Positions 37,594 to 45,436 of a DNA stretch of 64,000 bases are shown piece by piece (within the stretch, counting starts at the first letter, position 1; every line of letters begins with the position of its first letter). The DNA comes from Bacillus proteolyticus. GTDB lineage: Bacteria > Bacillota > Bacilli > Bacillales > Bacillaceae_G. The DNA lies in the NCBI RefSeq assembly GCF_001884065.1, contig NZ_MACH01000052.1, positions 1 to 64,000 of the forward strand, in the 5' to 3' direction. Below the pieces are notes generated by a model that did no database searches, was not told the origin of the DNA, and worked only from the letters and a program-made list of their open reading frames with translations. Position numbers and translations under genes: made by a program.

Positions 37594-37636
37594 CGATCGG
37601 TAATGCCCCACTAATAGAGTAGAAGATTACCGATCG
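37594..37636. promoter_or_regulatory. Hairpin/operator-like inverted repeat upstream of glcU
   Basis: CGATCGGTAAT and ATTACCGATCG are perfect 11-bp inverted arms separated by 21 bases, about 50-95 bp upstream of the ATG. It may be an operator pair or an RNA stem in the leader. Confidence 0.45.
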
Positions 37637-37811
37637 CTAAAACAGGATGAAGAACTTACGATATAAATGCGTTTTCATTTCTTCATTTTTTGAAACACCT
37701 CCATATAATAACAGGAAATTGCCTATTTTAGAAAGTGAATTCAAATAAAATGTATATTTTAATAAAAGGTAAAATTCAGTTATTTCTCATCGGTATATTT
37801 TATTTCCTAAG

Positions 37812-37841
37812 AAATAAAGAAGCAGCTTCGAAAAAAGCTGC
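37812..37841 (-). terminator. Terminator after modB
   Basis: AAGCAGCTT / AAGCTGCTT hairpin followed on the minus strand by TCTTTATTT. Moderate strength. Confidence 0.6.
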
Positions 37842-37842
37842 T

Positions 37843-38517
37843 TTAAGAGTTAGTAATTCTTTTATTAATAAGCTGAATACATAGCAGAAATAGAAGTGAC
37901 ATACTAATAGTGATAACTACAAGTGTCCAGGCGAGTTGCATATTACTTGCATCAATCGCCATGTAAATTGCAGTTGGGATAGTCTGTGTTTTACCAGGAA
38001 TGTTCCCAGCAAACATGAGTGTAGCACCAAACTCACCGAGCGCACGAACAAAGCTCAAAATCATTCCGCTTAGTAAGGCAGGAAATGCAAGTGAGAGTGT
38101 CACGTGCAGGAAAACTTGATATTCACTGGCACCAAGGTCACGAGCACTTTCTTCAATTTGTACATTCGCAATAGAAAATCCTGTTTTTGCTGATTGGTAC
38201 ATAAGCGGAAATGCAACAACTGTAGAAGCGATGATCGCAGCAGTAGATGTGAACATAATGGACTGCTGAAACAATGATTCTATCCACATTCCAATGGGAC
38301 TATTATTTCCAAAAATGATGATGAGGAAAAAGCCAATTACAGTTGGCGGAAGTACCATTGGTAATAAGAAAATCGTTTCTAATATTACTTTATATCTCCA
38401 TGAGGAGCGTGCTAGCGCTCGCCCGATAATCGTCCCTAAAATTGTAACGATAATGGTGGCGTATGCAGCTACTCGTAAAGATAGAAAGATCGGTGACAAA
38501 ATAGCATCAAAGCTCAT
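37843..38517 (-). CDS. modB: Molybdate ABC transporter permease ModB
   Basis: 224-residue channel subunit with five membrane segments and the permease EAA motif ESARDLGASEYQVFLHVTL near residue 122, followed by GEFGATLMFAGNIPGKTQT, characteristic of ModB/CysT permeases. It starts 5 bp after modA with no evident ribosome site, so translation is probably coupled. No ModC ATPase gene follows. Confidence 0.93.
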   Translation of the reverse strand: MSFDAILSPIFLSLRVAAYATIIVTILGTIIGRALARSSWRYKVILETIFLLPMVLPPTVIGFFLIIIFGNNSPIGMWIESLFQQSIMFTSTAAIIASTVVAFPLMYQSAKTGFSIANVQIEESARDLGASEYQVFLHVTLSLAFPALLSGMILSFVRALGEFGATLMFAGNIPGKTQTIPTAIYMAIDASNMQLAWTLVVITISMSLLFLLCIQLINKRITNS

Positions 38518-38522
38518 GGCAA

Positions 38523-39329
38523 TTATGATAGGACTGTAAATCCATATTTTTTAAAGATAGATTGTGCATCTTTTGACTGCAAATACTCATAAAATGAAGT
38601 CGCCTCTTTCTTATGCTTAGATTCCTTTATAACACCTAAAGGATAGTGAATTGGCTCATGAGAAGTAGCTGCTGCTGTCTCACCAATCTTTACTTTGTCT
38701 GAAATAAGAGCATCTGTTTTGTATACGATACCAGCATCGACATTGCCTGTCTCTACATATGTTAACACTTGGCGAACGTCTTTTGTAAATACGACTTTAT
38801 TTTGAATGTCATTCCAAAGATTTTCATGTGTGAGAGAAGCCTTTGCGTATTTTCCCGCAGGTACGGATTCAGGTGTACCAAGTGCAATTTTCTTGATTTT
38901 TTCATCTTTTAAATCTTGGAATTTTGCAAGAGAACTATCTTTTGGGACAACTAGAACTAGTTCATTTCCAAGAAGATTTTTCCCTTCTTTTTCATCGATG
39001 AATCCTTTTTTAACAAGAGTTTGGAATTTATCTTCTGCTGCAGAGAAGAATAAATCAGCAGGTGCGCCTTGTTCAATTTGTTGTTGAAGTGCACCAGAAG
39101 CACCGAAGTTAAAAGAAAGTTGAATAGTTGGTTCTTTCTCTTTATATTGCTTTTCAATTTCTTTTAATGCATCTTGTAAGCTAGCAGCAGCTGATATAGT
39201 CAGTTCGATTGTTTGTCCCTCTTTAGCAGCTGACCTTTCTTTCTTTTCCACACTTGTACAAGCAGCGCTAAATATAAGAAGGAAAGAAAGTATAAGTGCC
39301 CCAATAGATCGTAATGTGAATTTGTTCAT
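38523..39329 (-). CDS. modA: Molybdate-binding lipoprotein ModA
   Basis: 268 residues. Lipobox FSAACT (Cys about 24), then the ModA pattern LTISAAASLQDALKEIEKQY (about 43-62), FNFGASGALQQQIEQGAPADLFFSAAE and DAGIVYKTDA near 205, which hold the oxyanion. AAGGGGAT precedes the ATG. First gene of modAB, divergent from the HTH regulator, with phased repeats between them. As in B. subtilis yvgL-yvgM, there is no dedicated ATPase gene. Confidence 0.94.
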   Translation of the reverse strand: MNKFTLRSIGALILSFLLIFSAACTSVEKKERSAAKEGQTIELTISAAASLQDALKEIEKQYKEKEPTIQLSFNFGASGALQQQIEQGAPADLFFSAAEDKFQTLVKKGFIDEKEGKNLLGNELVLVVPKDSSLAKFQDLKDEKIKKIALGTPESVPAGKYAKASLTHENLWNDIQNKVVFTKDVRQVLTYVETGNVDAGIVYKTDALISDKVKIGETAAATSHEPIHYPLGVIKESKHKKEATSFYEYLQSKDAQSIFKKYGFTVLS

Positions 39330-39360
39330 AAAAAAATCCCCTTTCGTTTCGATATATTTA

Positions 39361-39410
39361 ATTATAACTAAATATAACTAATTATAACTAGTTATAATTG
39401 AATATAATTT
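39361..39410. promoter_or_regulatory. 10-bp phased operator repeats between modA and its regulator
   Basis: Five successive 10-bp units (ATTATAACTA, AATATAACTA, ATTATAACTA, GTTATAATTG, AATATAATTT) start at 39361, 39371, 39381, 39391 and 39401. Within them ATTATAACTAGTTATAAT (39381-39398) is a perfect 18-bp palindrome. Placed between divergent starts, this is the likely operator of the HTH regulator. Confidence 0.6.
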
Positions 39411-39490
39411 GAACGATATGGTTGTTTTTAAAAAATAGGAGAAATATTCTTTTCTTTGTTACAATGAAGGAAGAAAGTGAGGAATCGTCT

Positions 39491-40411
39491 ATGGATCATC
39501 ATTCCTACACAACGGAAGAAGTAGCAAAGCGATTAAAAGTATCAAAACTAACTGTATACGACTTAATTAAAAAAGGAGAACTGCCTTCTTATAGAGTTGG
39601 TAGACAGATGCGCATTGATGCAGCGGATTTAGAACAATATATAAAGCAAATGAAAACTGGTAAGGTGCAAGTTGTTCCTGTAAAGAACGATGGTAATAGT
39701 ACCTCGAATACATGTATTATTAGCGGGCAAGAACTAACGTTAGATATGCTGGCAAAACGTATAGAAAATCGTATGCCAAATTCTAATATATTAAGAGCGT
39801 ATCAAGGTAGTTTAACGAGTTTGGTGAAGATGTATCAAGGAGAAGGAAGCGTCGTTAGTTTGCATTTGTTTGATGGGGAAACGGGTACGTATAATGTTCC
39901 TTACGTAAAACGTATTTTAGTCGGACAACCATGTATTATGATTAATTTATTATCAAGGAATGTTGGGTTTTATGTGCAAAAAGGGAATCCAAAAAATATA
40001 AAAACATGGGCTGATTTATCTCAGTCATCTATACGATTTATAAATCGAGAAAAGGGTTCTGGTATTAGGGTATTAGTGGATGAGCAATTGCGAATTCAAA
40101 AAATAAATAAAGAAGATATTAGCGGGTATGAATGGGAAGAATCGAATCACCTTGGTGTTGCCTCGCAAGTTGCGAATGGAAAAGCTGATGTTGGGGTAGG
40201 ATCAGAAAAGTTTTCACAAATTGTGAACGTAGACTTTATTCCAATCATGAAAGAGCAGTATGATTTAGTGATTTTGAAGAATAAAGAAAATGAAGAGCTG
40301 ATCGAAGTCATGAAAGACATTCTGCAATCGGAAGAATTTCATGATGAATTAAAAGCGATTGGCGGATACGATATGACGAAAACAGGTCAAATTATATATG
40401 AAACAAACTAA
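39491..40411 (+). CDS. Excisionase-type HTH regulator with periplasmic-binding-protein-like domain (YvgK-like)
   Basis: 306 residues. An N-terminal MerR/excisionase-type helix-turn-helix (YTTEEVAKRLKVSKLTVYDL, about 5-24, with YRVGRQMRI) is followed by a PBP-like ligand domain (about 75-300) including GSGIRVLVDEQL and ADVGVGSEKF. Domain order and position opposite modAB match B. subtilis YvgK, suggesting molybdate-responsive repression (inference). The frame is open from 39422, but a -10 TACAAT at 39458 implies the start is the later ATG at 39491, behind GTGAGGA. Confidence 0.85.
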   Translation: MDHHSYTTEEVAKRLKVSKLTVYDLIKKGELPSYRVGRQMRIDAADLEQYIKQMKTGKVQVVPVKNDGNSTSNTCIISGQELTLDMLAKRIENRMPNSNILRAYQGSLTSLVKMYQGEGSVVSLHLFDGETGTYNVPYVKRILVGQPCIMINLLSRNVGFYVQKGNPKNIKTWADLSQSSIRFINREKGSGIRVLVDEQLRIQKINKEDISGYEWEESNHLGVASQVANGKADVGVGSEKFSQIVNVDFIPIMKEQYDLVILKNKENEELIEVMKDILQSEEFHDELKAIGGYDMTKTGQIIYETN

Positions 40412-40447
40412 AAAGCTGCTTGTCTATAAGACGAGCAGCCTTTTCTA
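40411..40447. terminator. Bidirectional terminator between regulator and micropeptide operon 1
   Basis: AAAAGCTGCTTGTCT / AGACGAGCAGCCTTTT hairpin with one mismatch. Confidence 0.75.
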
Positions 40448-40474
40448 TATAAAGGGGTTTGGGGAAACAAAGTA

Positions 40475-40576
40475 TTAAACAAGACTTTGAGCAAGTGCAT
40501 AAATGAAAGCTGTAAGAAGAGTTGCTCCGCTTGCAAGTCCGATAAAGTCTGATTTGTTGAAAGTAATGTTACTCAT
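40475..40576 (-). CDS. Family A hydrophobic micropeptide (copy 1)
   Basis: 33 residues starting MSNITFNKSDFIGLASGA, then a hydrophobic helix LLTAFIYALA. ATG behind AAGGAGAG. Second gene of an operon with the family B peptide just upstream, whose stop codon overlaps this ribosome site. Two close paralogues lie at 43026-43121 and 44012-44107 (shared NITFNK-DF-GL-SG and LLTAFIYA). The conservation between copies in protein rather than spacer supports coding. Likely membrane-active or secreted without a cleavable signal. Function unknown. Confidence 0.75.
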   Translation of the reverse strand: MSNITFNKSDFIGLASGATLLTAFIYALAQSLV

Positions 40577-40588
40577 TATAATCTCTCC

Positions 40589-40690
40589 TTATTTGTTTAA
40601 TGTAGTTGCAACAGATTTTGCATCGATAAGTGCGGATAGCACCATGCTCATTGTATTTAAAAATTTATTTGATTTCATTTTGTTCATCAT
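40589..40690 (-). CDS. Family B amphipathic micropeptide (copy 1)
   Basis: 33 residues starting MMNKMKSNKFLNTMSMVL and ending SALIDAKSVATTLNK. AAAGGAG lies 9 bp upstream of the first ATG. First gene after promoter box 1 (40738-40801). A paralogue with the same ends is at 44120-44221, and shorter relatives with L-DAKAV---LN lie at 52.4-52.6 kb. The C-terminal half would form an amphipathic helix. Function unknown. Confidence 0.75.
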   Translation of the reverse strand: MMNKMKSNKFLNTMSMVLSALIDAKSVATTLNK

Positions 40691-40737
40691 GCGTATCCGC
40701 TCCTTTTCGAATTGTTGTTGCCCTGCTTTATGTCTTA

Positions 40738-40801
40738 ATTATATGAAATATGGACGCCTACAACTATCGAATTAGCTTACGGGAGGATTACACTTTTGTA
40801 A
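40738..40801 (-). promoter_or_regulatory. Micropeptide promoter box 1
   Basis: On the minus strand TTACA-AAAG-TGTAA, six bases, then CGTAAGCTAATTCGATAGT (box 40763-40801), exactly 19 bp, then the -10 TATAAT (40738-40743). No -35 consensus, which suggests an activator. Confidence 0.75.
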
Positions 40802-40831
40802 GAAAAAAAGACATTCGTGTAAGAATGTCCT
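40802..40831 (-). terminator. Terminator of the LysR gene
   Basis: GGACATTC / GAATGTC hairpin with a T7 tract on the minus strand. It abuts promoter box 1. Confidence 0.8.
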
Positions 40832-41698
40832 TTAAAGCATGTTGATATGATGATGCCCTTCAATTGTTTTTAAAAAGCTACGCATTGAATTTGTCATATA
40901 ACTATCTTTACGGCGTATGAAAACCGTGGAAATACTACCATATTTTTCAGGGATTGCATGGCAATGTACTTTACCTGCCTTGGAAAGATGCTGGACGGCG
41001 GACTGCGGTACGAGTGTAATCCCAAGGCCGAGTGCGACACTGTTTAGTATTGTTTCTAATATATTAAATTCCATAATTCTTTTTGGAAGCAAACCTTCAT
41101 CTTTAAGCCAATGTTCTAGCTTGGAGCGGTATCCACATCCTTGATTAAAAACGAGTAGGGGCGTCGTAGTGAATTCTTCTATATGAAAAGCTTTATTTTG
41201 TGTAACAAGCATTAATTTTTCGGTACTAACATCGTATTGTTCAATTAATGGATGTTTAATAGGACCTGATATAAATGCACCATCTAATTGGTGATCGATT
41301 ACTTCTCTAATAAGTCCTTCTGTTAGACCAGCTTGTAATGATAGATCGACATTTGGATAGCTCTTATAGTAAGAAGACAAAATGGTAGGCAATGTGCTTA
41401 CTGTTTCGACTGTACCAATTTTTAATATACCAGATGGTGTTTCGCTATCTAAAAACACTTGTTTTAGCTCTTCAACATCTTGCAAAATTTTATGAACATA
41501 AACGAGCATTTTTCTACCTTCAGCTGTTAAAGTCATGCCTCGTTTATGACGGTAAAAGAGCGGTGTTTTTAATTCGTTTTCTAACTGTTTAATACGTGCT
41601 GTTACATTTGATTGTACGTAATTTAATTCTTTTGCTGCGCTACTTACACTACCTCGGTCAGCAACGCTCTGGAAGATTTGTAAGTCTCGTAATTCCAT
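40832..41698 (-). CDS. LysR-family transcriptional regulator
   Basis: 288 residues. N-terminal winged helix ([40 protein letters not shown], about 1-40) and an effector-binding domain (about 90-285) with [20 protein letters not shown]. It is divergent from an EamA transporter with a 37-bp palindrome between them, so it probably controls that gene and itself. Confidence 0.93.
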   Translation of the reverse strand: MELRDLQIFQSVADRGSVSSAAKELNYVQSNVTARIKQLENELKTPLFYRHKRGMTLTAEGRKMLVYVHKILQDVEELKQVFLDSETPSGILKIGTVETVSTLPTILSSYYKSYPNVDLSLQAGLTEGLIREVIDHQLDGAFISGPIKHPLIEQYDVSTEKLMLVTQNKAFHIEEFTTTPLLVFNQGCGYRSKLEHWLKDEGLLPKRIMEFNILETILNSVALGLGITLVPQSAVQHLSKAGKVHCHAIPEKYGSISTVFIRRKDSYMTNSMRSFLKTIEGHHHINML

Positions 41699-41710
41699 TT
41701 TATGCCCCCT

Positions 41711-41747
41711 TGATGTTAAGTATCATTATAAATGATACTTAACATCA
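41711..41747. promoter_or_regulatory. Large palindromic operator between lysR and eamA genes
   Basis: TGATGTTAAGTATCATT and AATGATACTTAACATCA are perfect 17-bp arms around ATA. It contains T-N11-A LysR-type half sites and begins 12 bp upstream of the LysR start codon. Confidence 0.75.
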
Positions 41748-41824
41748 TTTTGAATCATTTTACGTGATATATTTTTTCTTTTACAATTCTCTTTGTGCAA
41801 ATAGAAAGAAGTGGGGGGATTGTG

Positions 41825-42793
41825 GTGAAAAGAGGTCAAATGATAATAGGGGCTTTGGCGTGTTTAATAGCAAGTATGTCATGGGGAGCGATGTTTCCTG
41901 TTGCTGATCATGCGCTAGAATACATAGATCCGTTTTATTTTTCGTTTATTCGTTATGGGGCGGTAGCAATTGTACTGATTGTATTATTGCTAATGAAAGA
42001 AGGAAAGAAAGCATTTCGCTTAGAAGGAAGAGGGAAGTTACTCGTCTTTTTTGGAACAATGGCGTTTACCGTATATAATGTATTAATTTTTCTAGGACAA
42101 ATGTTAATGGGGAAATCAGGTGTAATGGTAGCTTCTATTATGGAGGCACTGATGCCGATGATTTCAATTTGTATTTTATGGGGATATAAACATATAAAGC
42201 CGAAGAAGTATATGATAACGAGCATGATTATCGCGTTTGTAGGGGCTATATTTGTTATTACGAAAGGCGACATGAGTTTCTTTTTAACATTGAAAGATAA
42301 CATGTTTTCACTAGCATTTATATTTGTTGGTGTTGTAGGATGGGTTATTTATACGATGGGTGGTCAAACGTGTAGCGATTGGTCAACATTACGTTATTCT
42401 ACGTTGACATGTGTATTTGGTACAACTGTCACAGGGATTATAACGGTAATCATTACGGCACTTGGATATGTATCAATTCCAAGTATGGAAACGATCTCTA
42501 TTGTGAAGTATGACTTGTTATTTATGATGACATTACCAGGTATCGTAGCACTACTTGCTTGGAACTACGGTGTGAAAATCTTATCATCCATTAATGGTAT
42601 TTTATTTATTAACTTTGTGCCAATTACTACGTTAGTTATTATGATGATGCAAGGGTATAAAATAACAACATTTGATATTGTAGGAACATTATTTGTTATT
42701 GCAGCGCTTATTCGTAATAATGTTTGTCAGAGAAAAGAAGAAAATGCAAATAAGCAAATGTTGCAAGAAAAGCAATTGCGCCAAGCTGTTTAA
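41825..42793 (+). CDS. EamA/DMT-family transporter
   Basis: 322 residues, ten predicted membrane segments in two EamA halves (about 8-135 and 150-290). MSWGAMFPVADHALEYIDPFYFSFIRY is the typical opening, and TLPGIVALLAWNYGVKILSSINGIL near 235 the second-half signature. Such proteins export metabolites or amino acids; the substrate is unknown. The frame is open from 41795, but GTG at 41825 lies six bases after GGGGGGAT and gives the usual short N-terminus. Divergent from its probable LysR regulator. Confidence 0.88.
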   Translation: MKRGQMIIGALACLIASMSWGAMFPVADHALEYIDPFYFSFIRYGAVAIVLIVLLLMKEGKKAFRLEGRGKLLVFFGTMAFTVYNVLIFLGQMLMGKSGVMVASIMEALMPMISICILWGYKHIKPKKYMITSMIIAFVGAIFVITKGDMSFFLTLKDNMFSLAFIFVGVVGWVIYTMGGQTCSDWSTLRYSTLTCVFGTTVTGIITVIITALGYVSIPSMETISIVKYDLLFMMTLPGIVALLAWNYGVKILSSINGILFINFVPITTLVIMMMQGYKITTFDIVGTLFVIAALIRNNVCQRKEENANKQMLQEKQLRQAV

Positions 42794-42814
42794 TAGGCAA
42801 CTGGAGGATTTTAT

Positions 42815-42955
42815 ATGTTAGAAAGTTTATTGTTTTTCTTTGCTGCTGGAGTTGCCTGCGAGCTTGCAGCAATTAATCGAAATGGTCGTAAGAATGTAAA
42901 ACAACAAGCTGAACTGATACAGCTTTTAAAAGAATTGAAGGAAAGAAAAAATTAA
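42815..42955 (+). CDS. Small membrane-associated protein
   Basis: 46 residues: one hydrophobic N-terminal stretch (LLFFFAAGVACELAAI) and a charged helical tail (QQAELIQLLKELKERKN). ATG at 42815 follows ACTGGAGGATTTTAT. It lies 21 bp after the EamA gene and before a terminator, so it is cotranscribed with it. No family recognised; possibly an accessory subunit. Confidence 0.65.
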   Translation: MLESLLFFFAAGVACELAAINRNGRKNVKQQAELIQLLKELKERKN

Positions 42956-42990
42956 AAAGACGACCGGGCATAGACGGTCGTCTTTTCTAT
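42954..42990. terminator. Bidirectional terminator, first copy of a duplicated block
   Basis: AAAAGACGACC / GGTCGTCTTTT hairpin. A nearly identical hairpin recurs at 43940-43975. Confidence 0.85.
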
Positions 42991-43025
42991 TACTATTTAT
43001 ATAAAGGGGAAAGGGGACACAAAGT

Positions 43026-43121
43026 TTATATAAGCGTAGCAGCGTAAATAAAAGCAGTAAGAAGAAGGGAGCCGCTAGCTAATCCTAAAAAATCTAATTT
43101 GTTAAAAGTGATGTTATCCAT
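43026..43121 (-). CDS. Family A hydrophobic micropeptide (copy 2)
   Basis: 31 residues starting MDNITFNKLDFLGLASGS, followed by LLLTAFIYAATLI. ATG behind AAGGAGAATGTATT. Alone in its transcript (no family B peptide), under promoter box 2. It differs from copy 3 at only four residues. Confidence 0.75.
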   Translation of the reverse strand: MDNITFNKLDFLGLASGSLLLTAFIYAATLI

Positions 43122-43175
43122 AATACATTCTCCTTACTTGTTTCTTTCTGACTTAATTATATGAAATATTGTAAG

Positions 43176-43219
43176 AAGTAACTATCGAATTAGCTTACAA
43201 GAAAATTACACTTTTGTAA
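43176..43219 (-). promoter_or_regulatory. Micropeptide promoter box 2
   Basis: Box 43181-43219: TTACA-AAAG-TGTAA-N6-TGTAAGCTAATTCGATAGT. The -10 TATAAT on the minus strand is at 43156-43161, 19 bp away. Confidence 0.75.
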
Positions 43220-43332
43220 GAATTGAAATTTAACAATAAATACTTATTTTTATTACCAACTCCTAAAACTTAGTGTTATAATCGTTGTAAGAAAATGATT
43301 ATACTTCGGATATTCAGAAAGGAACGAAACAA

Positions 43333-43938
43333 ATGTATAAACCAATTACATTTTCGTTGAAATATATATTTAAAATGGCTGGGAAGGTAGAAGTGCAAGG
43401 GAGAGAAAAATTACCAGAAGGTGGCCCTTACGTTGTTGCGTGCACACATACAAGTTTTATGGATGTTTTAATGTTAGCAACGGGGATGTATCCAACCCAA
43501 ATTCATTACATGGCAAAAAAAGAATTGTTTGAAGGGAAATTTAAAAATTGGTTCTTTAAAAATGTAAATGCATTCCCTGTAGATCGTGCGAATCCAGGAC
43601 CGAGTACACTTAAAATTCCATCACGCCTATTAAAAGAAGGAAAGGTAGTCGGGATTTTTCCGAGTGGAACGAGATCATCAGAAGATGTTTCATTAAAAGC
43701 TGGGGCTGTTACGATTGCGCTGCGTTCTAACGTTCCATTAGTACCGGCAGCTTATATTGGTCCATCAAGTGTAAAAGAATTAATAAAAGGAAAAAGGGCG
43801 CAATTAATTTTTGGAGATCCGATTCAAATTGATGCGGGAGAACAAATAGATCGGAAAACAGCTATGAAAATGATGACAGATCAATTAAATGAAAAATTTG
43901 AAGAGCTAAAGGTAACTTTGCAATCAAATCAAAAATAA
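43333..43938 (+). CDS. plsC: 1-acyl-sn-glycerol-3-phosphate acyltransferase (PlsC family)
   Basis: 201-residue membrane-associated acyltransferase making phosphatidic acid. Motif I HTSFMD (His about 37, Asp about 42), motif II region NAFPVDRANPG near 80, and motif III FPSGTRSSED near 110. AAAGGAACG precedes the ATG. It is flanked on both sides by duplicated micropeptide cassettes, which look inserted around it. Confidence 0.92.
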   Translation: MYKPITFSLKYIFKMAGKVEVQGREKLPEGGPYVVACTHTSFMDVLMLATGMYPTQIHYMAKKELFEGKFKNWFFKNVNAFPVDRANPGPSTLKIPSRLLKEGKVVGIFPSGTRSSEDVSLKAGAVTIALRSNVPLVPAAYIGPSSVKELIKGKRAQLIFGDPIQIDAGEQIDRKTAMKMMTDQLNEKFEELKVTLQSNQK

Positions 43939-43939
43939 G

Positions 43940-43975
43940 AAAAGGCGACCGGGCATAGACGGTCGTCTTTTCTAT
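43940..43975. terminator. Bidirectional terminator, second copy of a duplicated block
   Basis: AAAAGGCGACC / GGTCGTCTTTT hairpin. About 70 bp here match 42962-43028 almost exactly. Confidence 0.85.
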
Positions 43976-44011
43976 TACTATTTATAATAAAGGGGAAAGG
44001 GGACACAAAGT

Positions 44012-44107
44012 TTATACAAGCGTAGCGGCGTAAATAAAAGCAGTAAGAAGAATCGAGCCACTAGAAAGTCCTAAAAAATCTAATTTGTTAAAAGTGATGT
44101 TATTCAT
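44012..44107 (-). CDS. Family A hydrophobic micropeptide (copy 3)
   Basis: 31 residues starting MNNITFNKLDFLGLSSGS, followed by ILLTAFIYAATLV. ATG behind AAGGAGAATATATT. Second gene after family B copy 2 in one transcript, with the same spacing as copy 1. Confidence 0.75.
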   Translation of the reverse strand: MNNITFNKLDFLGLSSGSILLTAFIYAATLV

Positions 44108-44119
44108 AATATATTCTCC

Positions 44120-44221
44120 TTACTTGTTTAATGTAGAAGCAACAGCTTTTGCATCGATAAGAGCAGATAATACCATGCCCATTGTGTTTAAGAAATTGTT
44201 TGCTTTCATTTTGTTCATCAT
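44120..44221 (-). CDS. Family B amphipathic micropeptide (copy 2)
   Basis: 33 residues starting MMNKMKANNFLNTMGMVL and ending SALIDAKAVASTLNK. AAAGGAG precedes the ATG. It differs from copy 1 at five residues, mostly conservative. Confidence 0.75.
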   Translation of the reverse strand: MMNKMKANNFLNTMGMVLSALIDAKAVASTLNK

Positions 44222-44268
44222 ATTAGATCCGCTCCTTTTCGAATGGTTGTTGCCCTGTTTCTGACTTA

Positions 44269-44332
44269 ATTGTATGAAATATAGCGGAGAGTCACTATCG
44301 AATTAGCTTACAGGAAAATTACACTTTTGTAA
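44269..44332 (-). promoter_or_regulatory. Micropeptide promoter box 3
   Basis: Box 44294-44332 (TTACA-AAAG-TGTAA-N6-TGTAAGCTAATTCGATAGT), 19 bp, then TACAAT (44269-44274) on the minus strand. Confidence 0.75.
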
Positions 44333-44413
44333 GAAAAACGAATGAAGGTGTCATGATGAGAAGATTTGACATATGTTCATGTGATTTATTAAGTTAAAAG
44401 TAGAGGTGAGTGT

Positions 44414-45391
44414 ATGGCTAATATTAAAGATATTGCAAAGATGGCTGGGGTTTCGGTTACGACTGTTTCGAGGGTATTAAATGATCATCCGTATGTAAGT
44501 GAAGAAAAAAGGAAAGTTGTTTTAGAAATAGTTGAGAAATTGAATTACTCACAAAATGCAAATGCTGTTCATTTATCAAAAGGGAAGACGAATATTGTTG
44601 GTGTGATTTTACCTTATATTAATCATCCGTGTTTTGATGCGATGGTGGGTGGAATGATGGAAGTTGCGTTAGCTCACAATTATCGAGTGCTTCTTTGTCA
44701 AACGAATTACAATAAAAAAGAAGAAATGAAAAGTTTACATATGTTGAAAACAAAGCAACTAGATGGTCTGATCATTTGTTCTCGTGCCAATGAGTGGGAA
44801 ATTATAGAGCCGTATGCAGCGTATGGGGCGGTTATTGCTTGTGAGGATAATGATATTGAAAGTATATCGAGTGTATATACAGATCATTTTAATGCCTTTC
44901 AATTAGGGATGAGTTATCTTATTGAAAAAGGTTATAAGAAGATTGGATATTGTACGGGAAGAAAGTTAGGACCAAGTAGTAAGAAACGTTTTGATGCTTA
45001 TAAACAACAGCTACAATTAATAGATGCAGAAGTGATGGAAGATCGGATTTTCACAGAATGCTTTACATTAGAAGATGGTGTAAGAGTTGCACATCAATTT
45101 AAGGAGATGGAGAATCCACCTGAAGCATTAATAGTGGCAGGAGATGAAGTTGCTATTGGGATCATGACAGAAGTTAATAAACTAGGTATTAAAGTTCCGG
45201 AGGATTTAGCGATTATTGGTTTTGATAATCAACCGATTTCTCAAGTTTTACAACTGACAACTATTGACCAAAATTTAAAGGAAATAGGTAAGACGGCTTT
45301 TGAAATGTTTTACAGACGAGTAAGTGATGAGGGTTCTAAACAAGAAAAGATGGAAATTCCGTATAAACTTGTGGAACGCTCTACAGTTTAG
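44414..45391 (+). CDS. LacI-family transcriptional regulator
   Basis: 325 residues. N-terminal LacI helix-turn-helix NIKDIAKMAGVSVTTVSRVL (about 3-22) with hinge helix NAVHLSKGKT, and a sugar-binding-type domain (about 60-325) containing IIGFDNQPISQVLQLTTIDQ. GAGGTGAG precedes the ATG. It is monocistronic, and no sugar operon adjoins, so its targets are elsewhere. Confidence 0.93.
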   Translation: MANIKDIAKMAGVSVTTVSRVLNDHPYVSEEKRKVVLEIVEKLNYSQNANAVHLSKGKTNIVGVILPYINHPCFDAMVGGMMEVALAHNYRVLLCQTNYNKKEEMKSLHMLKTKQLDGLIICSRANEWEIIEPYAAYGAVIACEDNDIESISSVYTDHFNAFQLGMSYLIEKGYKKIGYCTGRKLGPSSKKRFDAYKQQLQLIDAEVMEDRIFTECFTLEDGVRVAHQFKEMENPPEALIVAGDEVAIGIMTEVNKLGIKVPEDLAIIGFDNQPISQVLQLTTIDQNLKEIGKTAFEMFYRRVSDEGSKQEKMEIPYKLVERSTV

Positions 45392-45392
45392 C

Positions 45393-45436
45393 AATAATCC
45401 GTTATGTGTATAATCACATAACGGATTATTTTTTGA
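45393..45436 (+). terminator. Terminator of the LacI gene
   Basis: AATAATCCGTTATGTG / CACATAACGGATTATT hairpin and T tract. Confidence 0.92.

Noticed and set aside
42954-44340. Duplicated blocks as a CRISPR array or insertion sequence
   Set aside because: Only two unequal copies around a core gene, no regular spacing, no transposase or terminal repeats.
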